Made by a program: the position numbers and the translations under genes. Below the pieces are notes generated by a model. The model made no database searches and was not told where the DNA came from. It saw nothing but the letters and a program-made list of their open reading frames with translations. Shown piece by piece: positions 26,604 through 34,777 of a stretch of 64,000 nt of DNA. This DNA comes from Akkermansiaceae bacterium (GTDB lineage Bacteria > Verrucomicrobiota > Verrucomicrobiia > Verrucomicrobiales > DEV007), in assembly GCA_024233005.1 (NCBI GenBank), contig JACKQE010000009.1:124001-188000 (forward strand). Reading direction: 5' to 3'. Position 1 is the first letter of the stretch. Each line of letters opens with the position of its first letter.

Positions 26604-29600
26604 ATGCTTTTTCACAACTCCATGCTGCTTTTGGGTGCGTTGGGAATTCTGATTCCCATCATCATTCATTTGCTCAATCGCCGCTCCAACCGGGTGGTGG
26701 AATGGGGAGCGATGAATTTCCTGTTTGAGTCATTCGCGATTCGGAACCGGCGTATTCAACTCGAAGAGGCTCTCCTCATGGCCTCCCGGTGTCTGCTGGT
26801 GGGGTTGCTTGCCTTGGCCCTGGCTCGGCCTTTCATACCTCCGGGGTCCAATGTTCCCTGGCTCCTCGTGATGCCGCTTCTCCTGATCGGCGTGGTCGGT
26901 CTGGGCGTGGGGGCCGTCTTTCATGCTTCGGCTTTTTGGCGGAGACTCATTGTGCTCGCCTCGGTCCTGGTTCTGCTGCTGGCGGCCGCGCTGATCGCGT
27001 TCGAAAAGCATCTCAACTTCGGACGCTTCGGGGGCGGGGGCCGCAGTGACGTCGCCATCATCATCGATGCTTCCACGTCGATGGTCTCCGCCGCGAGGGG
27101 AGAGACCAATTTCCAGCGGGCTGTCTCGGAAGCCCGCGACCTCATCAAGCGGGCGCCCAGAGGCCAGGCCTTTTCGCTGATTCTTGGGGGCCCGGCGCCC
27201 ACTGCGAAGGTTCTCGACCCCACCACGGACCGGGCGGAGCTCGAAGCCATGCTGGATGAACTTCGTCCCCTCGATGGTCCCCTCGCGGCGTATGATGCGT
27301 TGAAGCTGGCGGCCCTCGGACTGGCCCAGGGGGACAACACCGCCAAGCAGGTGGTAATTTTCACCGACAAACAGAAGGTGGGATGGGAGATCGGTCAAAC
27401 CGGAAGATGGAACTTCCTGCGGGACGCCTTCCGCAATCTTCCTTCCGAGCCCCAGATCGTCCTTCGGGCGCTTCCCTTGCCGGACCGTTTGAGGAATCTC
27501 TCCGTTTCCGAGATCAGCTTTTCGCGCTCCATTGTGGGGGTGGACCGTGCGGTGGACATTTTGGTCACCATTGAAAACACCGGGAACGAAGCCGTCACTC
27601 CACAGGGGCTGGAACTGGTCACCGGCAAGACCAAGCTCCACAACCAGCGGTTCGGCCAGATCCAACCCGGCGCGACCGATACGGTGACTTTTTCCCATCA
27701 GTTCTCGGAACCCGGTTCCCAGTTGGTGACCGCCACCTTGAAAGTGGACGACGAAATTCTGCAGGACAACAGCCGGGTCGCCGCACTGAACGTGGCGGCG
27801 GGTCTGCGGGCGCTCCTGGTGGATGGACGCGCAGCATCGCGATTCCTTGACCGCGCCACCTCTTTTGCCGCCCTGGCGCTGGCTCCGACGGCGCGCACGG
27901 TTGATCCCAGCGCGGCGGTGGAGCGGATCGCCGATCCGGACCAGGAGGACGATGATGCCGCTATCGCCGGTGTGGAGCTGCGGTTTCTCGTGGAGCCGCA
28001 AGTCGCCTCCGCGTCGGAACTGGTGGGAATGAAAGATCTCTCGACCTTTGATGTCGTGGTCTTGGCCGATGTGGCCCGTTTGCCTGCGGAAACCACCTTG
28101 GCCTTGGAAGAGTTCGTCAAGACCGGTGGCGGACTCCTTGTTGCTCCCGGACAGAAGGCGGAGCCGGCATTTTATAACGAGTGGCGCGAGTCCTCGGGGA
28201 AAGCCTTCCTGCCGGGAGCATTGGCAAAGAACCTGGCGGTGTCGCCCGTGGAAAGTCCGGCGCATCCCAATGCCCAGAGTTTTGTCCATCCCGCTTTGGC
28301 CAAACTCGGAGCCAAAGGGAAAAGTGATTTTCCGACGTTGTCTCTCCAATACTACTGGCCGCTTACCGTTCCTGACGACCTCTCGGCCGATGTCAATGCG
28401 GGCGGGCGGATAGATACGGGCGATCCGCTCCTTCTGGCCCGTCGTTTTGGTGCCGGGCAGATCGTTCAGCTGGCATTCCCACTGGATGCCAGTGCGGGCA
28501 ATCTTCCCACCCGGGCCACCTTCCTGCCCTTTGTGCATGAGTTGGTTTACCAACTCGCGGATCCGGCGGCCTGGAATTTGAATCTGGATCCCGGATGGGA
28601 CGTGGCGCTGTCCTTGCCAGGAGCCCGCGGGGCCGTGGTCGGCCAGGGATTGCGAGGGGCGTATTTCTCAGACGCGGATGCCCGGACTCCCGTGCTGACC
28701 CGCATCGATCCGGCCATCGATTTCCGGTGGAATGACCAAAGCCCCGGCCCGGGAGTGCCGACAGATCATTTTCGGGTGGAATGGACCGGACGGATCAAGG
28801 TTCCTGTCAGCGGGAGCTACCGTTTTGACGGGGAAGCTGATGATTCTCTGGAAGTTCTTGTCGATGGGAGTTCTGTGGTTCAGCTGGGATATGGAAGAAA
28901 CAACCGGGGCAAAGACGTCAAGCTCGATGCCGGGAAATTCTATGACCTCAAGGCCACTTTCCGGGAAGACTCCGGCAATGCGCTCGCAGTATTGTATTGG
29001 CAAAGCCGGCAGCTGCCCCGACAGGTCGTTCCAGCAACGGCTCTGCGCTCCTCCGCCTTGGGAGCCCTCGCTCCCCTGACCGGAGGCGATGCGTCGGTGC
29101 CCCGCGACGCGCTGGCGGTATATCAGGTCATGGGTCCGGATGACCGCCCCCGTCAGGCTTACCTTCTCTCGGGAGACAAAGGCGCCTCCGCCAAACTGGT
29201 TGGGGACATTTCCGCCGGAGCCTACCGGCTCAGTATTCCCGAGGATCATCGCGGGTTTTTCTCCCGGCTCCTTCCCCCAGGCAGCCAGGAGGCGGTCTTC
29301 ACCGTGAAACGGGATCCCTCCGAAAGCCGTCTCGAGGCGCTCACTGCGGCGGATTTCAGCTTCCTGGAGAAGTTTGTCACTTTGGTCAGGCCGGGGACTC
29401 TGGAGGAGACTCTCTCCATCGTGGCCGGGCGCAGTTTTGGGGAGGAACTCTGGAAATACCTCGCTTTGGGAGCGTTTGTGTTCCTGCTTGCAGAAATCGC
29501 CCTGTCCCGCTGGATCGCTATTCGTCAGCGGATGGGGGAGGAGATCAAGGTCGAATTCACCACCCACGAAGGCCCCAGTGGCGGCTTTCAGGACCAACTC

Positions 29601-29642
29601 AAAAAAATCAAAGCTTCCGTGGCGCGGACCGGCCCTCTCTGA
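26604..29642 (+). CDS. BatA-like VWA membrane protein with PA14 insertion
   Basis: A 1012-residue protein starting with the BatA N-terminal anchor (LLLGALGILIPIIIHLLNRR), then helices near 55-130. The VWA domain opens with VAIIIDASTSMVSAA (MIDAS DxSxS near 155). A CARDB/Ig-like stretch follows (about 290-385), then a segment like a class I glutamine amidotransferase fold (VVVLADVARLPAETTLALEEF). A PA14 domain lies at about 681-826 (LRGAYFSDAD ... FRVEWTGRIKVPVSGSYRFDG). The last membrane helix is near 950. PA14 is a sugar-binding domain and is unusual within a BatA-type protein; it would lie on the periplasmic side. The 108-nt gap before this gene has no visible gene or terminator. The next gene starts 24 nt after the stop. 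Confidence 0.88.
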   Translation: MLFHNSMLLLGALGILIPIIIHLLNRRSNRVVEWGAMNFLFESFAIRNRRIQLEEALLMASRCLLVGLLALALARPFIPPGSNVPWLLVMPLLLIGVVGLGVGAVFHASAFWRRLIVLASVLVLLLAAALIAFEKHLNFGRFGGGGRSDVAIIIDASTSMVSAARGETNFQRAVSEARDLIKRAPRGQAFSLILGGPAPTAKVLDPTTDRAELEAMLDELRPLDGPLAAYDALKLAALGLAQGDNTAKQVVIFTDKQKVGWEIGQTGRWNFLRDAFRNLPSEPQIVLRALPLPDRLRNLSVSEISFSRSIVGVDRAVDILVTIENTGNEAVTPQGLELVTGKTKLHNQRFGQIQPGATDTVTFSHQFSEPGSQLVTATLKVDDEILQDNSRVAALNVAAGLRALLVDGRAASRFLDRATSFAALALAPTARTVDPSAAVERIADPDQEDDDAAIAGVELRFLVEPQVASASELVGMKDLSTFDVVVLADVARLPAETTLALEEFVKTGGGLLVAPGQKAEPAFYNEWRESSGKAFLPGALAKNLAVSPVESPAHPNAQSFVHPALAKLGAKGKSDFPTLSLQYYWPLTVPDDLSADVNAGGRIDTGDPLLLARRFGAGQIVQLAFPLDASAGNLPTRATFLPFVHELVYQLADPAAWNLNLDPGWDVALSLPGARGAVVGQGLRGAYFSDADARTPVLTRIDPAIDFRWNDQSPGPGVPTDHFRVEWTGRIKVPVSGSYRFDGEADDSLEVLVDGSSVVQLGYGRNNRGKDVKLDAGKFYDLKATFREDSGNALAVLYWQSRQLPRQVVPATALRSSALGALAPLTGGDASVPRDALAVYQVMGPDDRPRQAYLLSGDKGASAKLVGDISAGAYRLSIPEDHRGFFSRLLPPGSQEAVFTVKRDPSESRLEALTAADFSFLEKFVTLVRPGTLEETLSIVAGRSFGEELWKYLALGAFVFLLAEIALSRWIAIRQRMGEEIKVEFTTHEGPSGGFQDQLKKIKASVARTGPL

Positions 29643-29666
29643 GGCGCCATCCGGGTCCATCCTTCC

Positions 29667-32600
29667 ATGCCACCCACTGATACCACCGTCGCGACCGACC
29701 TTCCAGGAACTCCCTGGCTGGGCCTTCTCGCACTTTGCCTGGCTCTTGGTGCGGTCTGGTGGGGGCTGCGGTGGCTGGGAAGTCGCTGGGGCGCCCGGGG
29801 CTGGGCCCGCCTCCTGTTGGGTGTCGCTGGCGCCGGTGTGCTGACCGGTGCGTTGTGGGCTGGGTTCACGTTGTTGGGGCGGGGTTTTCCGTTCAGTTCT
29901 TCTTGGCCGACCCTCGTAGTGGCTCTGATCGGTGCCGTGTCCGCCGAAATCCTGCTCTGGCTGTATGAGTTGGAACGCGGAATTGTCACCTCCCGCCGCG
30001 GCTTCTGGCTCATGGCCCTCCGGCTCTCCGCGTTGGCGGTGCTGCTCTTCATCCTGCTGCAACCCGCGCACACTTACCTGGTGACGCGGGAGATCAGCCG
30101 GGAGGTTGCCATTCTGGTGGATGACTCTGAGTCGATGCACATTTCCGATTCGCGACTGACGCCGCTTGAGCAGTTGGATCGTGCTTTGGTGCTCGGAGTT
30201 CCCGCTGCCCTGAAACGTCCGGCATTGGCTTCCTTGAGGTCCCATCTCGGCACCTTCCGGGACCGGCTGGCCTCGGAGGTGGCCGCTTTTCAAGACACGC
30301 CGACTCCTGAGGTTGCGCTCGCGGCGCGTGGTGAAACCCTCACCGGGGTCCTCACGGAGATGGAAACGGAGGCGAGGACCCTTTCCGACGAGGCCAAATC
30401 CCTCCTCGAGGCCCATCGCAATCTCCCCGGAGAAGTCACCGGGCCTGTCGGGGGCATGAGGGACCGGATTGCCGGCGAAGTGGCACGATGGTTGGCCGAA
30501 GCCCGCAGCGCCATCGGAAACAAGGATGCGAAAACGGTGCCGGATCGTCTCAATTCGTCTCTCGGAGTGGTTTCTCCTTTCCTGGTGTCCTTCACCGGGC
30601 TTGAGGAAAAAACGGCCGCGGCTTATGTCAGTGGGTTGCCAGAGTCCGACCGCAAAGCCATTGCTGAAGCCGCCGGTCGGCCGCGCGCTGATGCCGCCAA
30701 AGGCGCGCTGGTTTTTCCCGTGCCCGGCAAAGGCACCGGGGATGCGGCCAAACCTGCTCCCTTGCTGGACCAGCTTGCGGCCGATTACAATGTGAGGCTC
30801 TATCACTTTGCCCGGGGGCCGGAGGAGGCAGTGATGGAGAAAGCCCAGAACGGGAAGGATCATTCGATCGGGGAACCAGTTTTTGCGAATGACGAAGCCC
30901 GCAACACGTTTCGTTCGCTGACCAATCTGGACTCGGCCTTGAAGCACGTGATCGATCAGACCAGTCCTGAATCGCTCGCTGGAGTGCTGCTCTTGAGCGA
31001 CGGCCGGCACAATGCGGAAACGTTGCCGGAGGACGCATTGCGCACCCTGGGCGGCCGCCATTCCCCGCTGATTTCTGTTCCGGTCGGGAGCCATGAAGGT
31101 CCCACCGATGCCGCGATTCTCAATCTGACCGCCCCGGAATCCATTTTCCTCGGAGATCGCAGTGGTATCCGGGTTGAGGTGAAACTCGACAACCTGCGCG
31201 GCCGCAAGGTCAAGGCGATCCTGCGGCGTGGGGGGCAGACGGTGCAGGAGCAGGAGATTGATGTTCCCGATGTGGACTATCGCACGGAACTGCGCTTTGC
31301 GGACCGACCCGACGAAAAAGGCATCTATGACTACCAGGTCGAACTGGTGCCCCAGGAAGGGGAAATTTTTGAGATGAACAACCGGTGGGATTTTAAGACC
31401 GCGGTCACCGATGACCGGACCAACGTGCTTTTGGTTGATGGGTACCCCCGTTGGGAATTCCGGTATCTTCGAAACCTGTTCTATGGTCGGGACAAGTCGG
31501 TTCATCTCCAATACGTCCTGATGGACCCGGACCGTATCGAAGGCCAACGCTCCCCGCCAACGGTGGCGGCTTCCGCGACTCGTCCCTTCGGGGATGCCGA
31601 GGCGACGGAGCTACCGGCCAATGCGGACGAGTGGCGGCTGTTTGATGTCATCATACTTGGCGATCTGCCTCCGGCGACCATTGATGAACGCACTTGGACT
31701 CAGATCAGCGAGGCGGTGACGAAACGAGGGGCGCTTCTGGTGGTGAGTTCGGGACCGCGTTACATGCCCCATGCGCATCCTTCCAAAACTCTGCGCGAGC
31801 TTCTGCCGGCCACCTTTGCGGAGGAGTCTTCGCCAAGGCTTGAAAGTCCCGAAGCAGCTTACAAGGTGGCCCTGACCCAAACTGGCATGACTCATCCCGT
31901 GATGGCCCAGTCCACCAGCCGGGCTCTCAATTTGGAAATCTGGAACCAGATGCCGGAACTGCGGTGGCGCACCACCGTCACCGGGATCAAGGAAGGGGCG
32001 GAAGTGCTCGCCTATGCCCAGCCTGTCGGAAGCCGTGCCGACGTCGGCAGCCCCGGCGCCGTGAATTCACCTGGAGCGGTTGAGGAGGCCTTGCGGCGTC
32101 TGGCCGACCGGAAATCTTTCGAGCGCGACCACGCCTTGGTGGTGTCCCAACGGGCCGGATTGGGGAAGGTTCTGTTGCTGAATTTTGACAATACCTGGCG
32201 GTTCCGCTTCGGAGTGGGGGACACCTACCACCATCGCTTCTGGGGGCAAATCCTCCGCTGGGGCGCGGGCGAAACTCTCCGTTCCGGCAGTGACACCCTG
32301 CGGCTCGGCACCGACCGGCTGACTTACACCATTGTCGATCCCCTCAAGATCACCGCCAAAGTCCTCGACAAGGAGCATCTGCCGGTCCGCAATGCCGAAG
32401 TCTCGGCCGTGATTCTCGACAACGCCGGGCGCCATCTTTCGCGCCTGAAACTGACTTATCGTCCTGAGTCCAATGGTTTGTATGATGCCATTTCGCCACC
32501 GCTCGCCGAGCCGGGTGAATACACGGTCCGGCTCGAGGGGGACGCCGCGGCGCGGGAGACCTCCCCGGTCGAGACCAGTCTCGTGGTGATGAGCACCCGC

Positions 32601-32846
32601 AGCCCGCTCGAGTTCGCCGAATTGACCGCCAACCGGGATCTGCTTGGACATGCCGCCTCCGTCACCGGTGGCCGGGTGGTGGAGTTGTCAGACCTGGCGG
32701 ATCTCGTCGGCGCCTTTGGCAAGCCCAAGGAAAGCCTCACCGAGCGGCACAACATTTCCCTCTGGGATAAATGGCCCCTGCTGGTTCTGTTCTTGGGACT
32801 GGTGACGACCGAGTGGATCTTGCGCCGACGGGGTGGCCTATCCTGA
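29667..32846 (+). CDS. Giant VWA-type membrane protein, partner of the BatA-like protein
   Basis: A 1059-residue protein. Four N-terminal membrane helices occupy about 15-130 (WLGLLALCLALGAVWWGLRW and others). A VWA-like region begins VAILVDDSESMHISD (MIDAS-like DDSES near 152) and carries a long helical insertion before LLLSDGRHNAETLP. An Ig-like domain (residues about 480-570) and a glutamine-amidotransferase-like fold (NVLLVDGYPRWEFRYLRNLF, DVIILGDLPPATIDERTW) follow. A final helix (LLVLFLGLVTTEWILRRR) anchors the C-terminus. This architecture recurs as the last member of PVC moxR operons. It probably forms an envelope complex with the upstream protein; the client is unknown. Stop codon 36 nt from the convergent CCxxC gene. 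Confidence 0.87.
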   Translation: MPPTDTTVATDLPGTPWLGLLALCLALGAVWWGLRWLGSRWGARGWARLLLGVAGAGVLTGALWAGFTLLGRGFPFSSSWPTLVVALIGAVSAEILLWLYELERGIVTSRRGFWLMALRLSALAVLLFILLQPAHTYLVTREISREVAILVDDSESMHISDSRLTPLEQLDRALVLGVPAALKRPALASLRSHLGTFRDRLASEVAAFQDTPTPEVALAARGETLTGVLTEMETEARTLSDEAKSLLEAHRNLPGEVTGPVGGMRDRIAGEVARWLAEARSAIGNKDAKTVPDRLNSSLGVVSPFLVSFTGLEEKTAAAYVSGLPESDRKAIAEAAGRPRADAAKGALVFPVPGKGTGDAAKPAPLLDQLAADYNVRLYHFARGPEEAVMEKAQNGKDHSIGEPVFANDEARNTFRSLTNLDSALKHVIDQTSPESLAGVLLLSDGRHNAETLPEDALRTLGGRHSPLISVPVGSHEGPTDAAILNLTAPESIFLGDRSGIRVEVKLDNLRGRKVKAILRRGGQTVQEQEIDVPDVDYRTELRFADRPDEKGIYDYQVELVPQEGEIFEMNNRWDFKTAVTDDRTNVLLVDGYPRWEFRYLRNLFYGRDKSVHLQYVLMDPDRIEGQRSPPTVAASATRPFGDAEATELPANADEWRLFDVIILGDLPPATIDERTWTQISEAVTKRGALLVVSSGPRYMPHAHPSKTLRELLPATFAEESSPRLESPEAAYKVALTQTGMTHPVMAQSTSRALNLEIWNQMPELRWRTTVTGIKEGAEVLAYAQPVGSRADVGSPGAVNSPGAVEEALRRLADRKSFERDHALVVSQRAGLGKVLLLNFDNTWRFRFGVGDTYHHRFWGQILRWGAGETLRSGSDTLRLGTDRLTYTIVDPLKITAKVLDKEHLPVRNAEVSAVILDNAGRHLSRLKLTYRPESNGLYDAISPPLAEPGEYTVRLEGDAAARETSPVETSLVVMSTRSPLEFAELTANRDLLGHAASVTGGRVVELSDLADLVGAFGKPKESLTERHNISLWDKWPLLVLFLGLVTTEWILRRRGGLS

Positions 32847-32881
32847 CGGGAGGAACAGGCGATATTCCTTCCGGGCGTCGG

Positions 32882-33154
32882 CTAGTGTTTGGCGGCTTTG
32901 ACCAGAGCCACGTATTTGGCGGGGTCTTTGTGGAACTTCTTGATGCAGGACTTGCAGCACAGGTACACCTCCGTGCCGTCGTGAGTGACCTTGACCGGCT
33001 TGCCCATGGTCCCAAGGGGTTCTTTGGAAACCACGCACTGGGTGAGAGGATAATTTGCCGGGACTCCTTCGGGTTTGCCTTTTTCTGCGGAATCGGACAC
33101 GCCGGGCAAGAACAGGGCAGCTGCAAGGATGAGGAGGGTGATCTGGATTTTCAT
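32882..33154 (-). CDS. Small exported CCxxC (YHS/TRASH-like) metal-binding protein
   Basis: A 90-residue protein from the start MKIQITLLILAAALFLPGVSDSAEK, giving a signal peptide and about 67 mature residues. The mature part reads YPLTQCVVSKEPLGTMGKPV, then EVYLCCKSCIKKFHKDPAKYV. This is the C-(V)-x-S-x-(E/K)-P-L-G...(Y/F)-x-C-C-x-x-C-x-x-x-F-x-x-(D/N)-P layout of YHS/TRASH-related domains that bind soft metals. It is the last gene of the minus-strand metal cluster and has its own probable promoter with the 13-nt element at 33202-33214. A longer start at 33244 would destroy the signal peptide. Confidence 0.82.
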   Translation of the reverse strand: MKIQITLLILAAALFLPGVSDSAEKGKPEGVPANYPLTQCVVSKEPLGTMGKPVKVTHDGTEVYLCCKSCIKKFHKDPAKYVALVKAAKH

Positions 33155-33201
33155 GGGAATGAGATGCTCAATGGTCTGGATGGTGAAGTCCTCCAAGATA
33201 A

Positions 33202-33214
33202 GGCGGACTGTCTG
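33202..33214 (-). promoter_or_regulatory. 13-nt element upstream of the CCxxC gene, identical to one before the double-HMA gene
   Basis: GGCGGACTGTCTG (plus-strand reading) ends 48 nt upstream of the start at 33154. The identical sequence is at 24251-24263 in the same orientation relative to its gene. On the coding strand both read CAGACAGTCCGCC, followed by a TAT(A/C)TTGG box at slightly different distances. Confidence 0.45.
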
Positions 33215-33301
33215 TGAAACGCCGCGGCGGGGCTGAACCCTCAAGATGGTGGAAAGTTTTTTTCCGGATCTCCAAGCATTTTAAATGGATCATGGGATCT
33301 T

Positions 33302-33871
33302 TTACAGCCCCTGGCGGGCCAGCGTTTCCTTGAGCAGGCTCCGGGCACGGTAAATCCGGACTTCCACGGCCTTGGTGGAACAGCCGACCACTTTGGCGAT
33401 ATCGGCCTGTTTCAGGTTTTCGACGCTGAAGAGCAGCAGGGCTTCGCGCAACTCCGGAGGCAGTTCGGCGATGGCTTGGTTGACCAGGCGGGCTTTTTCT
33501 CCCAATGCCACCGCATCGGCCGGAGAGGGATAGGAATCGTGAGGTTCGTGCACCATCTCTCCGCTGTCATTTTCAAGAGGTACGGTGGGATGTCTCCTTT
33601 TCCATCGGGCATGAGTCCGGGCGAGATTGGCGGCAATATGGAATAGGTATGTGGAAAAGAGAGCGGTTGGTTGATACCGGTGTCGGCTGGTGTAAAGACG
33701 GACAAACGTTTCCTGGGTGAGGTCCATTGCGGTGGCGTGGTTGCCGACCATGCGCTGGAGAAATCCGGCGACACGACCTCTCCACCGGTTCATGAGTTCG
33801 GTCAGGGCCAGATCTTCACCCTTGGCGAGACGCTCCATCAGGTGCGCATCCTCTTCAGTTCCGTCATCCAT
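33302..33871 (-). CDS. ECF-type RNA polymerase sigma factor, CnrH-like position
   Basis: The start at MDDGTEED gives 189 residues, a normal ECF length; upstream codons are Arg/Pro-rich and overlap the previous gene. Region 2 spans about 20-90 (WRGRVAGFLQRMVGNHATAM, DLTQETFVRLYTSRHRYQ, FSTYLFHIAANLARTHAR). Region 4 spans about 130-185 (AELPPELREALLLFSVEN, ADIAKVVGCSTKAVEVRIYRAR). It is the third gene after a small membrane protein and a periplasmic sensor-like gene (gap 16 nt). In most ECF loci the sigma gene comes first; this reversed order is that of cnrY-cnrX-cnrH. It probably drives its own operon and nearby metal-protein genes on metal stress. Confidence 0.93.
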   Translation of the reverse strand: MDDGTEEDAHLMERLAKGEDLALTELMNRWRGRVAGFLQRMVGNHATAMDLTQETFVRLYTSRHRYQPTALFSTYLFHIAANLARTHARWKRRHPTVPLENDSGEMVHEPHDSYPSPADAVALGEKARLVNQAIAELPPELREALLLFSVENLKQADIAKVVGCSTKAVEVRIYRARSLLKETLARQGL

Positions 33872-33887
33872 GCAGAGAAGAGGAGGG

Positions 33888-34373
33888 TCAGTGGCCTTGC
33901 AAGGAGCTGGAGGCCTCCGGGGTGAGTTCCATGACCTGGGGCAACACCGCCTCGAGGTATCGCTTGGATTTTTCCGGCGGGAGACAGGCCGCTGTCTGGA
34001 AGACATGCTTCAACAGGGCGGTTTGGCACTCCACTTGTATGTCGGCGTTCTCTTGCAGGGCGGCAGTGAGTTCCGGCGTCATCTTCGTTCCCTCGCTCAG
34101 GAGATGGCGAATTTTCTCATGGGTCATCATGATCCGGTTGCAGAGCGATTCGCAGGTTGGTCGGTAGGCGAGATGAAGCCGGGAGACTTCGGCAAACTGT
34201 TCGTCGCTCAGATCGAGCTCCTGCCGGAGCCACCGTAGCTCGGGCAACCGTGTGTGATCATCGGTGGCGTAGCCTGCGACCTCCGGTGGCCGGCAAGAAA
34301 ACATCCATCCCACCCAAAAGGCTGCGATTCCCAGAAGGAGGGCCAGGATGAGGACTGCGAACCCGCGTTTCAT
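33888..34373 (-). CDS. Membrane-anchored CnrX/ZraP-like periplasmic metal sensor
   Basis: A 161-residue protein with an N-terminal membrane anchor (FAVLILALLLGIAAFWVGWMF) and an all-helical periplasmic part. The core reads LDLSDEQFAEVSRLHLAYRP, then CESLCNRIMMTHEKIRHLL, VECQTALLKHVFQTAACLPPEKSKRYLEAV. The LSxEQ-(F/Q)...L...Y.P hairpin and the following helix belong to the heavy-metal-resistance (Spy/CpxP/ZraP/CnrX) family. There are two Cys in CxxxC spacing, two further Cys and several His/Met as possible ligands. The start overlaps the preceding stop by 4 nt (ATGA type), so the two are translationally coupled. In CnrX-type systems this protein binds metal and releases the sigma factor from the membrane anti-sigma. 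Metal specificity cannot be read from the sequence. Confidence 0.82.
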   Translation of the reverse strand: MKRGFAVLILALLLGIAAFWVGWMFSCRPPEVAGYATDDHTRLPELRWLRQELDLSDEQFAEVSRLHLAYRPTCESLCNRIMMTHEKIRHLLSEGTKMTPELTAALQENADIQVECQTALLKHVFQTAACLPPEKSKRYLEAVLPQVMELTPEASSSLQGH

Positions 34374-34693
34374 TCCCGGGCGCCAGCAAGGGTCGCTTCG
34401 ACGGGGTGGATGGAGGCAACGTAGGCGTTGAGAGCCACCCTCTCGGACTCGTCGGAGGCCCCGAGGACCCCAAGACCGGAACCGATCACTGTCATCAAAA
34501 TGAACAAGGCGAAGGCGGGTGCCGGACGGGCAAAATGCCGGGAAACCGTTTGGATCCAGTTTCCCCAACGGGCAGGCCAGGAGTCCCTTTCGGCCAACGC
34601 AATGCGTTCCCAGACTTCCCTCTGGAAAGCGGCGGGGAATTTGGGATCCGGATGAGTTTGCCGGATCAGTTGGTCGAGTTCAGGGTCGTGCAT
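34370..34693 (-). CDS. Small single-pass membrane protein, probable CnrY-like anti-sigma factor
   Basis: A 107-residue protein. The first 55 residues are soluble and helical (DPELDQLIRQTHPDPKFP, FQREVWERIALAERD), then one membrane helix (PAFALFILMTVIGSGLGVLG, about 69-88) and a short periplasmic tail. This size and topology match CnrY-type anti-sigma factors, whose cytosolic helix binds the ECF sigma factor. Sequence similarity cannot be judged by eye in such a short protein, so the call depends on topology and on the gene order anti-sigma, sensor, sigma. It overlaps the sensor gene by 4 nt. The 84-nt gap upstream holds a strong hairpin. Confidence 0.68.
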   Translation of the reverse strand: MHDPELDQLIRQTHPDPKFPAAFQREVWERIALAERDSWPARWGNWIQTVSRHFARPAPAFALFILMTVIGSGLGVLGASDESERVALNAYVASIHPVEATLAGARE

Positions 34694-34727
34694 TTCACTG
34701 GAACGATAAAGGCTGTTTCACCGGACT

Positions 34728-34761
34728 CAACCCGTCAGGTCGAAAAAGACCTGACGGGTTG
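34728..34761 (-). terminator. Strong 14-bp hairpin between the Cys-rich gene and the anti-sigma gene
   Basis: CAACCCGTCAGGTC (34728-34741) and GACCTGACGGGTTG (34748-34761) are perfect inverted repeats around a 6-nt loop. On the minus strand there is no U-tract after the stem; on the plus strand nine T follow at a distance of 9 nt. It may partly terminate or stabilise the Cys-rich mRNA, or bind a regulator. Confidence 0.55.
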
Positions 34762-34777
34762 GCAGCCGATTTTTTTT

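Noticed and set aside
26730..28553. A 607-codon open frame antisense to the BatA-like gene
   Set aside because: Low-complexity, basic composition and full overlap with a well-supported gene.
28668..31547. A 959-codon open frame on the minus strand across the two VWA genes
   Set aside because: It is antisense to two genes with clear VWA, PA14 and membrane features, is rich in Arg, Gln, Gly and Pro, and has no recognisable domain. It follows from codon bias of GC-rich genes.
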